Origin: Ichthyophis bannanicus | Lineage: Eukaryota > Chordata > Amphibia > Gymnophiona > Ichthyophiidae | Assembly (NCBI GenBank): GCA_033557465.1 | Contig: CM066041.1 | Coordinates: forward strand, 153,611,532 to 153,675,531 | Direction of reading: 5' to 3' | Length of the DNA: 64,000 nt | In this document: positions 42,741 to 55,439 of the stretch, one piece after another | How positions within the stretch are numbered: the first letter of the stretch is position 1 | How the letters are laid out: every line of letters begins with the position of its first letter | The notes under the pieces: generated by a model | Told to the model about the DNA's origin: nothing | Databases searched by the model: none | Seen by the model: only the letters and a program-made list of their open reading frames with translations | Made by a program: the position numbers and the translations under genes

Positions 42741-45700
42741 CTAGAAGTCCTTCGGCATGAAAACCATGAAATGACATCAACACAGACCACAGCACAAACA
42801 CCACATTTCACTGCAAACACACTGAAAATGTGTTTGTTCTAGCAGCAGTAAAGCGCACACTAGCACTGGCCCCTATGTACCCTCAAGTTACTTGTATTTC
42901 CACAGATGTGTTCTAGCTGGGTATAAGGGATATCTCAAAAAACCTGATCACCAAAACAATAATAGCAGAAGTCCTTCTCGGCAAAAACTGCTGTTTTCCC
43001 TGAATTCATTTTTCTTTTTTTAAAATTTATAAATTTACAATAAGTACCAAGCTAAACAACACTTTACAGAAATATGAAAGGCAGTTTGAAATACCAAGGA
43101 AACACCAAAAAGAAATTCACCACCCCCGAATCAAACCCAGTATAGGCGGATACTTTCAAACAGGTAAAAAACAAAACAGAAACTCAAAGGAAAACACTCA
43201 GGCACAACAGTCACCATATCCCAACTACGGAGCAATACTACCCCTTTGCCACAGGATCGGTCGGAGGAGCAGCGAGCATTAATAAAGGCAACGAACTGGG
43301 GGGCTCATAAAATATAGAACTGGCAGACTGGTACCTGACCAGACATTTGCAGGAAAATTTAAGATAAAAAGAAGAGAGACATTCCCCCGCCAGTCGTAGT
43401 ACACTCGGCCTCAGAAGAAGGAACTCTTTCCTCCTCTCTGTATTCATTTTTAATAGAAGAATGGTTTAGTCCCGTTTCACTCTCTCGTCTTCCTTCTAAT
43501 CCTCAGCTTGGAGTTTCCCCCCCCTCTTTCTCTGCCCAGCATCATGGGTTAAATAGCATAGCTTTCCCTTTCGCTGCTTGCTGTGTCAAAGACTGGCTTG
43601 AAGGGGAGGGGTCTGTGAAGAGACCTGGCCTCGGCCTTTCTTGCAGCATCCCGCTGCTTGTTAAGAAGTGTCGGAGGGGTGGGTGGGACACGGCGGCCTC
43701 GAGCGAGTACAGGTGCTGCTGCAAGTCCTGACGCCATGCCGTTTCATTTTTTGAAGTCTGGGCCCAGTGAGAGGCTGGCGATAAGGGGGCCTGGAAAAAT
43801 TATCTGCCCTGGGACTTGTGCTGACTCTCAGTGCCCCTGACTGGACCTCAGGACGTAAGGGCAATTAGCGCCCTTTGACAGACTGTTTCTTCTTAGGGTT
43901 AGCTTAGCCATTAGGCAAACTCCTAGAGCAGCAGCTGCAGGCAATGCAAAACAATCGAGTCGAACAGTCGACAAACTCAAAGAGCCATCAGAGGAAATCC
44001 CATTTAGCCACATTCCTAGGTAAGAAGATTTTGGAAACTGCCCTCATAACTTGTGGCATTTTTACAGGTTGTTCTGCGGTGGACAATGGGAAAATCATGA
44101 TTCTTGAGTTTAATTATGAAAATCTCAGGAGGGTCTCTTTCGGGGCATGAAAGATAAATGAGGGGAGGGCACAAGGCTGAAGGTGGCACCTTGTTTAACT
44201 ATTTTTCTATACCGCTTTTCGATAGTCAAAGCGGTTTACATGTCACATTAAAACATAAGAAATATTGCATTTAACGGATAAACAGGCTGATAGCAGAGGA
44301 GCAGGTTAGATATTACGTTACAACTTTACATTTTATTGATTTTTGTAAGGAGAGGTGAAAGAGGATACGCTCAATACCAGGTCGATAGCTTAATCACATG
44401 GAATTTCAAACGAGGAAGAGGAGGAGGGTAGCGCTTAAACAAATAGTCCATTAGCTTGCTTCTGTTGCCTCTCTAAAGTGTTCTATAAATAAGTTCGTCC
44501 TTAGCACTTGCAGACTGCTAATGTAGCAGATAAACGAGTGAAGAAAGAAACACCCAAGGAGTCTTTATAGGAAACAACAATTTAATGTGCACAGACCCAG
44601 AGAAAATAGTTTTTTTTCCAAATTCTGGGCCCCCACCAGAGGGCTCAGAGAGATTATATAGACCTCTTCAGGTTATTACAGTATTTCTTCATGATTGGTC
44701 ACTTACAGTACAGTATAGTCCCGATTGGAGAGAGCCTACTGCACTCATATCTCTAGCAAAGCAGAGGAAGAGAAGTTAACTCTAGCAAGCAGAGAGCAGC
44801 AGGACAAAGGAATAGGGGAGGGACAAGCATGTACCAGGGTATGACTTCACCAAGAGAGGTGTATCCTTTTCACTTAACCCTTCCAGCTCTCAGCCCTGCC
44901 TGGATTTTTACCTCACTAAAAGTTTGGGGATGGTTTATATTCTTTCTGGCAGTGCATTGCATAAACCCAGAGCACACAATGACCAGGCACAGGCATACTT
45001 TCTGCTGACAGGGTTAACATACTAGGTGTGCTTGTCTTCTGGCTCTATTATTTTGTGTGGTGTGTTATTACAGATTTCAAGTGTGTGGATATTAAGGTAG
45101 ATTGTTGAGTATTTTGAATATTATTAGTGGCATTTTGAGTCTACTAGTTATTGGGAGCCTGAAGGGAATAATGCTCTTGCACCAGCCCTGCCTCTTCCAT
45201 CTGCTTTAAATTTGCTGCTCTCCTTCATATCAGGTCTCCAATGAGCTATCAGTCTACCAGTTTCCTCTCGCTAAAGAAGGGTTGTAGCAGGAGAATCTTC
45301 TGACTTTTGCCTTTGCTAAGAGGACAAGGTAGTGGCACTAAATGGTGGGTGGGCGTGTGAACTACTTTAAGGGGCAGCAGGGGTGCATACATTTCACCGA
45401 CTGCCAGGTGTGTGTGACCATGTCCATTCATTCTCCTGTCTGAAACTTTGAAAATGTTCACTCTAAAGTTATACGTAAAGCAGACAAAATGACTAGGTCA
45501 AGTTACGAGTTGACCTACACTGTGCTTTTAATAGTCTGCTTTCCCTGTTTTAGAAATCACCTAACATATTAAAAAAAAATAGCACCTTCTACCCACCTCC
45601 AATATTTATAATCCCCCCCCCCCCAAAAAAACCCAAAACAGTTCAGTATACTCTGGAACTCAAAGCAAAAGTAATTTATAAGAAACTCCCACAGCCTTGT

Positions 45701-46645
45701 ATCAAATTCAGTATACCCCCCCCCCCTTCTCCATGGCAAGGGACTGAAAAATCCCCTCCCCCTAGCTCAAGCCTTGTGCTCATGATGATACCTCTGTTCC
45801 TGTGCAGGGTTCAGGTGTGACTTCTGGTCTCATTTAGCACAGCTCCTGCTGAATTTGAATCATTGTGGTTCCCGTACTTCACTGAAGTATTGGTATCATG
45901 TGTACTGGAGCTGGGGAGCAGCCTGCAGTCATCCGAAGTAAAGCTAAGTAGCTGTAAAAGTGAGCAAGACCAACTCTGGAGTGGGAGAAGTGTCCAACTG
46001 TGGGATCAGGTTGAGCTGTTTGATGGGGGCAGACTAGTGTGGGCCTTGGTAGTTGGAAAATGGGAGCAGTAGTGATGCAGGACCTGCACTTGGAAACTGG
46101 GAAGAAGCAGAGTGCATAGTTGCAGTGCAGATGAGCCACCTGCAGACTTGCTAAGTTACCCAGCTCCAAGGAGTGATACTTTAAGCCAGTCCTGGATTTC
46201 TGACAAGCTCATTCTGATGTATGGTGGGATCTGCAGCACTGATTGCAGTGGGTAAAATCAGGCACCACAAATACCATACTGCTTTGTAAGGCAAATGTAC
46301 AACCAGAACTGGCAAAGAATCTCACTTATGGAATGGGGTAACTTGGCAATTCTGCAACTGGGCCCAGACCCCAATCCCCACCGACCCACCTTGAAATTAA
46401 AAACCCCCTTGATTGCTTCAAAAAAATCACTGGTGGCCCCAGCACAGGCAGAAACTAAATTAGCATAGCACAGGAACTTCCCCCAGCTTACCTCCTCCTT
46501 TTGTTTGATTACAGTAGTATTCCAGTCCTCTACTCCTGAAGCCTTTTAAACTCTGGAAAATGTCTAGACGTGTTAGCCAGTCTTCTAGCGTCCAGACATT
46601 TAATGTAAAAATCACTGGAATCATGAAAAAAGCTTTGGTAATTAT
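42741..46645. other. Unique sequence, no gene recognised
   Basis: Around 43640-43860 the DNA is richer in CG and might hold an unrecognised promoter or first exon, but no supported frame was found. A SINE-type 3' end (CCGCTTTTCGATAGTCAAAG) lies at 44200-44260. C runs occur at 45614 and 45717. Confidence 0.35.
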
Positions 46646-46649
46646 TTGT

Positions 46650-47300
46650 AATCCCTGTGTTTGTGAGTGCGTGTGTGGTGTTCATGTGTTTGTGTAGTAT
46701 TAATATATTTGTGTGTGTACCCATGCATGCATGTTTCTTTGATGCGTGTTGTGTCTGTGGTGGGATTGAGGGTGGTGGGGCATTTACCAGGAACATAGTT
46801 TTTGGGGTTGATGGTTGTTGTGGGGAGGTAGTTTTGAGGGTGAGGGTAGTGTGCAGGATGGTGGGGCAGTTAAGGTGGGGATTTTTTTGGTGGTGCAGTA
46901 TTTTCGGTACATGAGGTGTTTGAGAGTGGGGTAGTTGCATAGGGATGATATTTTTTTGGGGTGGGACAGTTTGCAAGTTGGTAGGGCAGTTGTGGGAGGC
47001 AGTTTGCGGTGTGGTGGGACAGTTGAGGAGGTGCAGTTTTTGGAGGTTGGGTAGTTTGCAGGGTGGTGAGGCAGTTGCAGGAGGCTGTCTTTTGAGGTGG
47101 GAACAGTTATCGTTGTGGCTGGGCAGTTGTGGGAGTAGGGAATTTGCAGGATGCAAAGGCAGTTGTAGGGGGGTATTTATTTTGTGGTAGCCGCATTCGG
47201 TGGGTTGTCTGGGCAGTTGCAAGGTTTTATACATTGGTGGTGTGAACAGTGTGTGGGATGGTAGGGCATTTGTGGGGGGAGGCGTTCTTTTGCTGGTGGG
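46650..47300. repeat. GT-rich degenerate tandem repeat
   Basis: Imperfect units of about 35-45 bp, built on GTTGCAGGGTGGTGGGGCAGTT, fill the stretch. The 257-codon minus-strand frame at 46530-47303 is rich in H, P, T and L and follows the repeat period, so it is judged non-coding. Confidence 0.7.
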
Positions 47301-47397
47301 CATTTGGAGGTTAGGAGAGTATAGAATAGGGTGAGGACTTTTGAAAGGAGCAATTTCCTAACTGCTATATTTCACTGTACATAAGTTTCTAAGCTAC

Positions 47398-47575
47398 ACA
47401 GGGCTGGCACCAGAGTCATTTCAAGGTGTTGGCGCCCTAGGCAAACCTTAAGCTTTACATGCCCTCCCCCCGACTGTCAACATCTATTCTATAGCTTTGA
47501 AGGCCTTCTCTTTGCTGCACACAGACGTGTCCACCCCAGGCAGCCGCCTAGTTTGCCTGATGGTTGGGTTAGTCC
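47398..47575. mobile_element. Possible small hAT element
   Basis: CAGGGCTGGCACC at the left and a GGGTTAGTCCTG-like right end could be hAT termini. The flanks share only CTACA, so the duplication is unproven. Confidence 0.3.
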
Positions 47576-47699
47576 TGCTACTACAGAATCTGGAACTCCT
47601 CCTTGCATAGAAATACATTGGGCTAAGTTATGGAGGGTTTATTTTTCTAGAACCCCCAGTCCAATTTGGGCCATTTTTTTAAACTCTAGGCCCGAATTT

Positions 47700-48560
47700 C
47701 AGTCATACAGATTTTGGCACATAGCCCTCCTCACGACCTCTAACCCAGATATTCAGTGTCGCAGCGACAGCATAGAATATCCGGGGATCGCCGCAGACAC
47801 AGTAGGGTGCCAAGGCTAACCGTGCAGCAGTGATATTGGGTTTTCCATGCCTATCTTTTAGGCACAGGTCGCTAACCAGGAAGCATCCAGTATCGCTGCT
47901 GCACAGTTAGCCACAGTCTCCGCCCCCAACATGTCCTGATGCTAACCGGATAGATTCAGGCCACGTAGGGGACTTAGTAGGGAATATTCAACGGCATGCA
48001 CTATGTAGATGCCAGTGAATATCCCCATTTAAGGCATTTACATGGTTTACTTGGCTGTAAACCGTGTAAATGCCTTTTGAATATCGGGCCCCGTGTCTTT
48101 TTATCAGTTTTTCTCAGAGAGCAAGTTTTAATCTCCTTCCGTTAAATTTTCAGAGAATTATTTTGCCCCACGACAGATGGCCAGAGAGACATTCTCATCC
48201 TCTTTTGTATAATTATTTCCAGTTACCATTGGGTTGGAAATAAAGTGCTGGCAGCTGGGCTATGCAGCAGTGGAACATATACGGTTTCTGCTGCAAACTA
48301 CCCGGGCTGCCCAACCACCAATGTTGCTGTTTGGTTAGTGGTGATATTCAGCTGCTAACCAAATAGCAAAAACCTGCTCAAGTTAGGACAACCAGTCACC
48401 AGCCCTTAGCCAGTTTAGCAGCTGAATATCGCAGCTCACCGAATAGCAGCTGTCACCAGCATTTTTCAATGGTCTCTGGAGGATATTCAGCATTGTTAAC
48501 GGGTTAGTGTCACGGAATATCATGGTGGCCGAGTTGTAGCCATTTTGCAGCTTTACTAGC
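47700..48560. repeat. ATATTCAG-type DNA-repeat cluster
   Basis: Multiple inverted phrases such as GTGAATATCC and GGATATTCAG, and CATTTACATGGTTTAC against GTAAACCGTGTAAATG near 48040, suggest several short palindromic DNA elements. Borders are unresolved. Confidence 0.4.
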
Positions 48561-48679
48561 CAGCCAAAATGTTTTGAAAATGCCCCCTGCAGTGTTTAAA
48601 TACAAACTTTGCTTTACTGGCATAAACTTAAAAGAAATACTTCACCAAATTTAAAATATACAAATATTTACAAGGAACA

Positions 48680-50133
48680 AACCTTGTCCTGGCTTGGCTT
48701 TAAGGGCTCTGCGCTATCCTGGTTCTCCCAATGCTCTTTCAGTGTTTATTCTGGTGGATCCTCCTTTGCTGCTATCCCGCTCTCACTTGGTGTACTCCAA
48801 GGGTCTGTCTGGACCCACTCCTTTTCTCTCTCTATACCCAGTCCCTTGGTGCACTCATCTCTTCCCATGGTTATGCTGATGACTCCCAGATCTACCTCTC
48901 TACACCTGAAATTTCTTCGGCAATCCAGGCCCAGGTCTCGCCTGCCTATCTGACATCGCTGCCTGGATATCTCATAGCCGTTTGAAATTAAACATGGCCA
49001 AAACCAAGCTTCTTATTTTTTCCCCAAACTCACCTCCCCCCTTTCCTTCTTTCTTGACTTCTGTGGATAACGTTCTACTTTCCTTGGCTCGCAACCTTGC
49101 GGTCGTCTTTGACTCCTGCCTCTCCTTCTCCATACACATCCAACTGATAGCTAAAACCTGTTGTTTCTTTCTGTATAGCATCAGCAAAATTCACCCATTC
49201 CTTTCGGAACACACTGCTAAGACACTTATCCACTCTTTAATAACCTTCTCCTTACTGGTCTCCCTCTAAATCATCTCTTTCCCCTTCAATCTATTCAAAA
49301 CTCAGCTGTGCGGCTAATCCTCCGCCAGCCCCAGTATGCTCATATAACCTCTCTTCTCAAGTGGCTTCATTGGTTTCCCATCCATTTCCGTATCCAGCTC
49401 AAACTGGATAGGAGTGTGGCCTAGTGGTTGGGACAAGTTACCTCAGGCCGGAAAGTCGGGGATTCAAATCCTACTAGAGGACAGCAACCTTGGGCCGGAA
49501 GGACTGGGGTTTCTAGTCCCACAGGTGCTCCTTGTGGTCTTGGGCAAGCCACTTAACCCTCCATAGCCCATGTTCCCTGTAAGTATTAGTGTGTGTGTCT
49601 CATATACCCTTGTGTTAAAATGTATCCCCCAATTGTGTTGTGACCGCTTTGATTGAAGGATAAGGTGGTATACAAAACTGTCTAAATAAAAAAACTTCTA
49701 CCTCCTATAAATGCACTTATTCTGCTCCTCACTACCTTTCTTCTCTTATCTCTCCCTACGCCCCCGCCTCTTGAACTCTGGTGGATTGCTTTGGTCTGTG
49801 CCTTTTTCTTCCACTGCCAACTCCAGACTTTGATCCTTTCACCTTGCTGCTCCTTATTCCTGGAACAAATTACCTGACTGTTCGTCAGGCTTCATCTCTG
49901 GCCCTTTTCAGATCCATGCTAAAAACTCACCTCTTCGAGGCTGCTTTTGGTTTCTGATCCACTTAGTCTCCTTTGTCTCCTTACCATTCCCTAGATGCAT
50001 CCTTGTCCTCAGCTGTTGTATTGTCTATCTTGACTAGACTGTAAACTCTGATAAGCAGGGACTGTCTTTTACATTGGCTTATGCAGCACTGCATTCACCT
50101 TGTAGCGCTATATAAATGTTCAGTAGTAGTAGG
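48680..50133 (+). pseudogene. L2-type LINE, RT core to 3' end, split by a SINE
   Basis: Frames at 48694-48985 give LQGSVWT/GSVLGPLLFSLY, then YADDSQIYLS (catalytic YADD) with a frame change between. The C-terminal landmarks follow to 49400, resume at 49697 after a SINE, and end with GCGCTATATAAATG and a GTAGTAG tail near 50133. It is a dead 5'-truncated copy. Confidence 0.75.
49406..49691 (+). mobile_element. tRNA-derived SINE inserted in L2
   Basis: A-box-like GTGGCCTAGTGGTTGGGA and B-box-like GGGATTCAAATCC are present. The body has CTTGGGCAAGCCACTTAACC, and the tail is AAATAAAAA. The 5-bp duplication AAACT occurs at 49401-49405 and 49692-49696, after which L2 continues. Confidence 0.82.
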
Positions 50134-50334
50134 AAAAAACTCACAGCATTTAGTAACAGAGATATATGTAATGGACTGGAAGCAATCCTCTGGCCGCAGA
50201 AATTAAACGTGCAAGTACTCAGTTTAAAGGGAATAGGGCAAACAGTTCACTGCACCTGGAGTCTTAGTCCCCTGAAGAATTCTCTGTATTTCCCACCAGG
50301 GTGAATCTGTGATCTTCAATACATTTATTGAAAG

Positions 50335-52436
50335 GCCTCACAGTCTAGCTGAATTCCTGGTATTTTAAAGGCAACCAAACTTTTTGTTAAAATGGTAAAT
50401 AAAGGCAAAAGGAACAGGAGACCGCTATGGTTTTCGAAGGAAGTAGCTGAAAAAGTGAAGAAAAAGAGGGAGGCCTTCATGAAATACAAGAGATCACAGA
50501 GAGAGGAAGACAGGCATCTGTATTTGGAAAAACTTAGAGAAGCTAGCAAAGTAGTCAAGAAGGCAAAGATTCAAAAGGAGGAAATAGCCAATGCAATAAA
50601 ATGGGGGGATAGGACATTTTTCAGATATATTAGTGAGAAGAGGAAGGGCAAAAGTGGTATTGTCAGACTCAAGGGTACAGGGGGGGAATATGTAGAAGCT
50701 GATAAGGATAAAGCAGAATTGCTTAACAAATATTTTTGTTCTGTGTTCACAGATGAAGAACCAGGAGCAGGACCTCAGAAAACACCCACAAATAAGAACA
50801 GAAGCGAGGGACATCTTGAACAATTTTCAGAAGACTGTGTTCGTGAGAAACTAGCTCAACTTAAAGTAGACAAAGCGATGGGACCGGATGGGATACACCC
50901 TAGAATACTGAGGGAACTTGGGGACGTTCTAGCAGCTCCACTGACTGACCTTTTCAATGCCTCGTTGGAGTCGGGAGTGGTGCCAAAGGACTGGAGAGAG
51001 GCTCATGTGGTGCCTTTACACAAAAACGGAAGTAAGGATGTGGTTGAAAACTACAGGCCGGTTAGTTTAACTTCGGTGGTGAGTAAATTATTGGAAACGC
51101 TGCTGAAAGAGAAAATAGTGAGGTTTCTGGAGTCCGGCGGATTACAGGATCCGAGGCAGCATGGATTCACCAGAGGCAGGTCTTGTCAGACAAATCTGAT
51201 CGATTTCTTTGACTGGGTGACCAGGGAGTTGGACCGAGGGAGAACTCTAGATGTGGTGTATTTAGATTTCCGTAAAGCCTTTGACACTGTTCCTCACAGG
51301 CGACTTATAAACAAACTGAGCACCCTAGGGATGGACCCTAAAGTTACTGCTTGGGTTAGAAATTGGTTGGGTGGGAGGCGACAAAGAGTACAAGTAAATG
51401 GAGCTCACTCTGAGGAGAAGGATGTTACCAGTGGTGTGCCCCAGGGATCTGTCCTTGGTCCGATTCTTTTTAACATCTTTGTTAGTGATATAGCGGAAGG
51501 GCTGTCGGGTAAGGTTTGCCTCTTTGCGGATGATACCAAAATCTGTAATAGAGTAGACACCCAGGAAGGTGTAGATAACATGAGGAGGGATCTAGCTAAG
51601 CTTGAAGAATGGTCTAGAATTTGGCAGCTGGGATTTAATGTTAAAAAATGTAAGGTCATGCATTTGGGCTGCAGCAATCCAAGGGAGCAATACAGTATAG
51701 GAGGTGAAGTACTTTTGTCCACTAAAGAAGAGCGGGACCTAGGCGTGGTTGTGTCTGATGATCTTAAAGTAGCTAAACAGGTAGAAAAGGCGACGGCAAA
51801 AGCTAGAAGGATGCTTGGGTGCATACGGAGAGGAATGGCTAGCAGAAAAAAGGAGGTGATAATACCTCTGTATAAGTCTTTGGTGCGACCTCATTTGGAG
51901 TATGGTGTGGAATTCTGGAGACCGCACCTTCAAAAGGATGTGAACAGGATGGAGTCGGTGCAGAGGGTTGCTACTAAAATGATTAATGGGCTTCATTATA
52001 AAGCATATGAGGACAGACTTAAGGATCTTAATATGTACACCTTAGAGGAAAGGCGGGATAGAGGTGATATGATTGAGATGTTTAAATACCTCCGTGGCAT
52101 AAATGTTCAGGGAGAGAGCCTCTTTCAATTGAAAGCAAGTTCTGCTACGAGGGGACATGGGATGAGGGTGAAGGGAGATAGATTCAGGAGTGATATGCGG
52201 AAATATTTCTTTACGGAAAGAGTAGTGGATCCGTGGAATAGTCTCCCAGTGGAGGTGGTAGAGATGAGGACAGTAACTGAATTCAAAAAAGCATGGGACC
52301 AACACAGAGGATCTCTAAAGGTAGAAAGTGGACTGTTGTAGTTGTTATGGAAGGACAGACTAGATGGGCCTTGTGGTCTTTTTCTGTCATCATGTTTCTA
52401 TGTTTCTATGTTTCTAGTTTAGAAGTAGATATTTAC
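50335..52436 (+). mobile_element. CR1-type LINE, 5'-truncated, RT frame intact
   Basis: The coding part starts in the linker between endonuclease and RT. The 3' UTR ends in ATGTTTCT octamers (52386-52420), the kind of short 8-bp 3' repeat known for CR1. It is tail-to-tail with the minus-strand CR1 beginning at 52437. Confidence 0.88.
50392..52341 (+). CDS. CR1 reverse transcriptase, 649 codons
   Basis: The frame has no stop or frameshift. It starts with a basic linker (residues 1-70), then KVDKAMGPDGIHPRIL (about 160-175), NYRPVSLTSV, HGFTRGRSC, LDFRKAFDTVPH (catalytic Asp about 292), SGVPQGSVLGP and LFADDTKIC (Asp about 380-381). The C-terminal region has RPHLEYG and ends with WNSLPVEVVE. 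The protein would perform target-primed reverse transcription. The endonuclease is absent because of 5' truncation, so this copy is not expected to mobilise, but the intact frame implies recent activity of the family. The ATG is simply the first in frame. Confidence 0.85.
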   Translation: MVNKGKRNRRPLWFSKEVAEKVKKKREAFMKYKRSQREEDRHLYLEKLREASKVVKKAKIQKEEIANAIKWGDRTFFRYISEKRKGKSGIVRLKGTGGEYVEADKDKAELLNKYFCSVFTDEEPGAGPQKTPTNKNRSEGHLEQFSEDCVREKLAQLKVDKAMGPDGIHPRILRELGDVLAAPLTDLFNASLESGVVPKDWREAHVVPLHKNGSKDVVENYRPVSLTSVVSKLLETLLKEKIVRFLESGGLQDPRQHGFTRGRSCQTNLIDFFDWVTRELDRGRTLDVVYLDFRKAFDTVPHRRLINKLSTLGMDPKVTAWVRNWLGGRRQRVQVNGAHSEEKDVTSGVPQGSVLGPILFNIFVSDIAEGLSGKVCLFADDTKICNRVDTQEGVDNMRRDLAKLEEWSRIWQLGFNVKKCKVMHLGCSNPREQYSIGGEVLLSTKEERDLGVVVSDDLKVAKQVEKATAKARRMLGCIRRGMASRKKEVIIPLYKSLVRPHLEYGVEFWRPHLQKDVNRMESVQRVATKMINGLHYKAYEDRLKDLNMYTLEERRDRGDMIEMFKYLRGINVQGESLFQLKASSATRGHGMRVKGDRFRSDMRKYFFTERVVDPWNSLPVEVVEMRTVTEFKKAWDQHRGSLKVESGLL

Positions 52437-55083
52437 ATAGTAAATGACGGCAGATAAAAACCAATTTAGTCCATCTAGTCTGCCCAGTAAGATGGCCGGA
52501 GTAAGATGACAGGAGTAGGTGCCACTCTGTGCAGGCCACCCCTCCCCATGTCTTTGTTTAGGGGTGAACCCACCGCTCCATGCAGGACACCCCTATTTGT
52601 TGAGAAGTTAGATAGTTCAGTTTATTTAGATTTTATTCTGTTGCTGTAAAGGGATCCATTGTGTCTGTCCCATGCCATTTTGAATTCTGTCACTGTATTT
52701 GCCCCCACCACTTCCATCGGGAAGGCATTCCAAGCATCCACCACCCTCTCAGTGAAAAAGTATTTCCTGACATTGCCTTTCAATTTTCCACCTTGCAGCT
52801 TCATGTTATGCCGTCTCATTTTACAGCTTCCCCATCTTTGGAAGAGGTTTGTTTGTTCATTTATTTCTCTTTAAGTATTTAAAGGTCTGAATCATATCTC
52901 CCCTGTCCCTTCTCTCCTCCAAAGTGTACATATTTAGGTCTTCAAGTCTCTTCTCATAAGGCTTCTGATGCAGGCTCCAAATCATTTTGGTCGCCTTCCT
53001 CTGAACAGTTTCCATTCTTTTTATATCCTTTGCAAGATACGGTCTCCAAAACTGAAAAGGTATTGCAAGTGAGGCCTCACCAGTGACTTATACAGTGGCA
53101 TTAGAACCTCTTCCTTTCTGCTGGTAATTCCTCCTCTTATGCAGCCCAACATCCTCCTGCCTTTTTGCCACCCCCTTGTCGCACTTTCTTGCCACCTTGA
53201 GATCTACAGAAATAATCACACCAAGGTATTTCTCCTGATCCGTGCACACCATCCTCTCGCCCCTTATCGTGTACATTTCCCTTGGGTTTCTGCTACCCAA
53301 GTGCATGACTCTGCACTTCTTTGCATTAAATCTTAATTGCCAAGCATTAGACCATTCTTCCAGCTTTTGTAGATCTTTTCTCATGTTAAGCACTCCCTCG
53401 GGGGAGTCCACTCTGTTGCAAATTTTCGTGTCATCTGCAAAAAGACAGACCTTTTCATTCAATGTATCTGCGAGTGATATTGTTGAAAGACTGAACAGTG
53501 CTGGGCCCAGGACCGAACCCTGGGGCACCCTGCTAATCACCTTCCTTTCCTCCGAGTGAGCTCCATTTACTATCATCTTCTGTCGTCTATCAGTCAACCA
53601 ATTTCTGATCCAGTTTACCACCTTGGGACCCATCCCCAAACTACTGAGTTTATTGATAAGCCTCCTATGAGGGACAGTATCAAAGGCTTTGCTGAAATCC
53701 AGGTAGATGACATCCATTGCATGCCCCTGATCTAGTTCTCTAGTCACCCAGTCAAAGAACTCAATCAGATTTGTTTGGCAAGATTGTCCTTCGGTAAAAC
53801 CATGTTGCCTCGGATCATGCAACCTGTTGGCTTTGAGAAAGTTCACTATTTGCTCCTTCAGAAGCGCCTCCATTACTTTTCCAGCCACCGAGGTAAGGCT
53901 CACGGGCCTGTAGTTTGACACTTCTTCCCTGTCACCACTTTTGTGTAGAGGTACGACATCAGCCATTCTCCAGTCCTGAGGAACTTCTCCTGTTTCTAAG
54001 GAACTGTTGAAAACATCTTTTAACAGCCCTGCAAGAACCTCTCTGAGCTCTTTCAGTATCCTGGGATATATCCCATCCGGTCCCATGGCCTTGTCCACTT
54101 TCAGTTTCGCAAGTTGTTCTAACACATCATCTGCTGTGAATGGTGTGGTATCTACTTCATTCCCATTTTTATATTTAGGAGTCACAGTTGGTCCTTCTCT
54201 AGGATTTTCTTTAGTAAAAACAGAGCAGAAGTATTTGTTTAGTAATTCCGCTTTTTCAATGTCCCTTTCCACGAGTCCATTCCCAGCACTTCTGAGTCCT
54301 GCGATTCCACCTCTGATCTTCTTCCTTTCCCGAATATACCTGAAGAAAGTTTTGTCGCCACACTTAACATCTTTAGCCATCTTTTCCTCTGCCTTTGATT
54401 TTGCTATCCTTATTTCTCTTTTTGTCTCTGAGTTTGATCCTGTATTCATTTCTGTGTTCCTCTGTTTGCAAGCTTTTGAATTTTGCGAAAGCTGTGTTTT
54501 TTGCCTTTATTTGAGCAGCTACTTCTTTGGAAAACCAAATAGGTTTCCTTCTCCTTTTGTTTTTATTTACTTTTCTTACATATTTATCTGTTGCTCCTTT
54601 TATTGCCACCTTTAGTTTAGCCCATTGCAATTCCACTTCCCTTATCTCCTTCTACCCTGTCAACTCCTCCTTTAGATACATGGCCATTTTATTGAAGTCG
54701 GTGTTTTTGAAGTTTAGGACTTTGAGCTTGCTATAGTTGGACTGCACCTTGGCTTTTATCTCAAACCACACCGTGTGATGATCGTTGCTGCTCACAGGGG
54801 CACCCACCCAGACATTCGACATGCTATCACCGTTGGTGAGCACTAAATCCAGCGTTGAGCTTTCCCTTGTTGGTTCCATCACCATTTGTCTAAGTAACGC
54901 ATCTTGGAGAGCATCCACAATTTTTTTGCTTCTTTCCAGATTTTCAGAAGGAGTAATCCAATCCACATCGGGTAGATTAAAGTCACCCAATATGATCGCT
55001 TCCCCCTTTGTGGCTATTTTGACAATGTCTATAATCAATTCATTATCTAACTCCTTCCCTTATTCTGAGAAGCTTATATAGGT
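52437..55083 (-). pseudogene. CR1-type LINE with endonuclease part, minus strand
   Basis: Read on the minus strand: endonuclease C-terminal half at 55038-54652 (ILGDFNLPDVDW, STLDLVLTN, SNDHHTVWFEI), linker at 54636-54373, RT at 54449-53088 (MGPDGIYPRIL, LDFSKAFDTVPH, LFADDTKIC), then 3' end to 52437. Two frame changes near 54640 and 54440 and one near 53090 disrupt it. It carries the GDFN and SDH-type endonuclease motifs missing from the plus-strand copy. Confidence 0.85.
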
Positions 55084-55254
55084 TATCTTGCATCTATTGT
55101 CTGATAGTTAGTCTCTTGAAGAATTTAGCTCTACTCTACCTCCAGGCAGAGTTACCAAGTAATCCAGTCCTGACTTTCTACAAATCTCATTCTGATGCAT
55201 TAAGGGACCTGCAGTACTGATCCCAATTGGTAAAATCAGGGACTACAAATTTGT

Positions 55255-55335
55255 TTATTTAGCTGGATTTCTCTACTGCTTTATCCTACAATCAAAGCAG
55301 TTAACAATGAACTCAAGTGTTTACAAAGAACAAGG
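55255..55335 (-). mobile_element. SINE 3' end fragment
   Basis: GCTTTATCCTACAATCAAAGCAG is the complement of the CTTTGATTGAAGGATAAGG segment in the SINE at 49406. Only the 3' part is present. Confidence 0.5.
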
Positions 55336-55439
55336 GGAAAAGAGCATGCAGGTAGTATTTCAATTTAACTTATATACAAAGGCTATGTGCATAGACATAA
55401 TGGGGGGGGGATAAGAGGAGGAGGCAACAGGGATAGGGA

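Noticed and set aside
43658..43864. CG-rich open frames that might be a first exon
   Set aside because: No recognisable protein, no clear donor, and frames are open on both strands.
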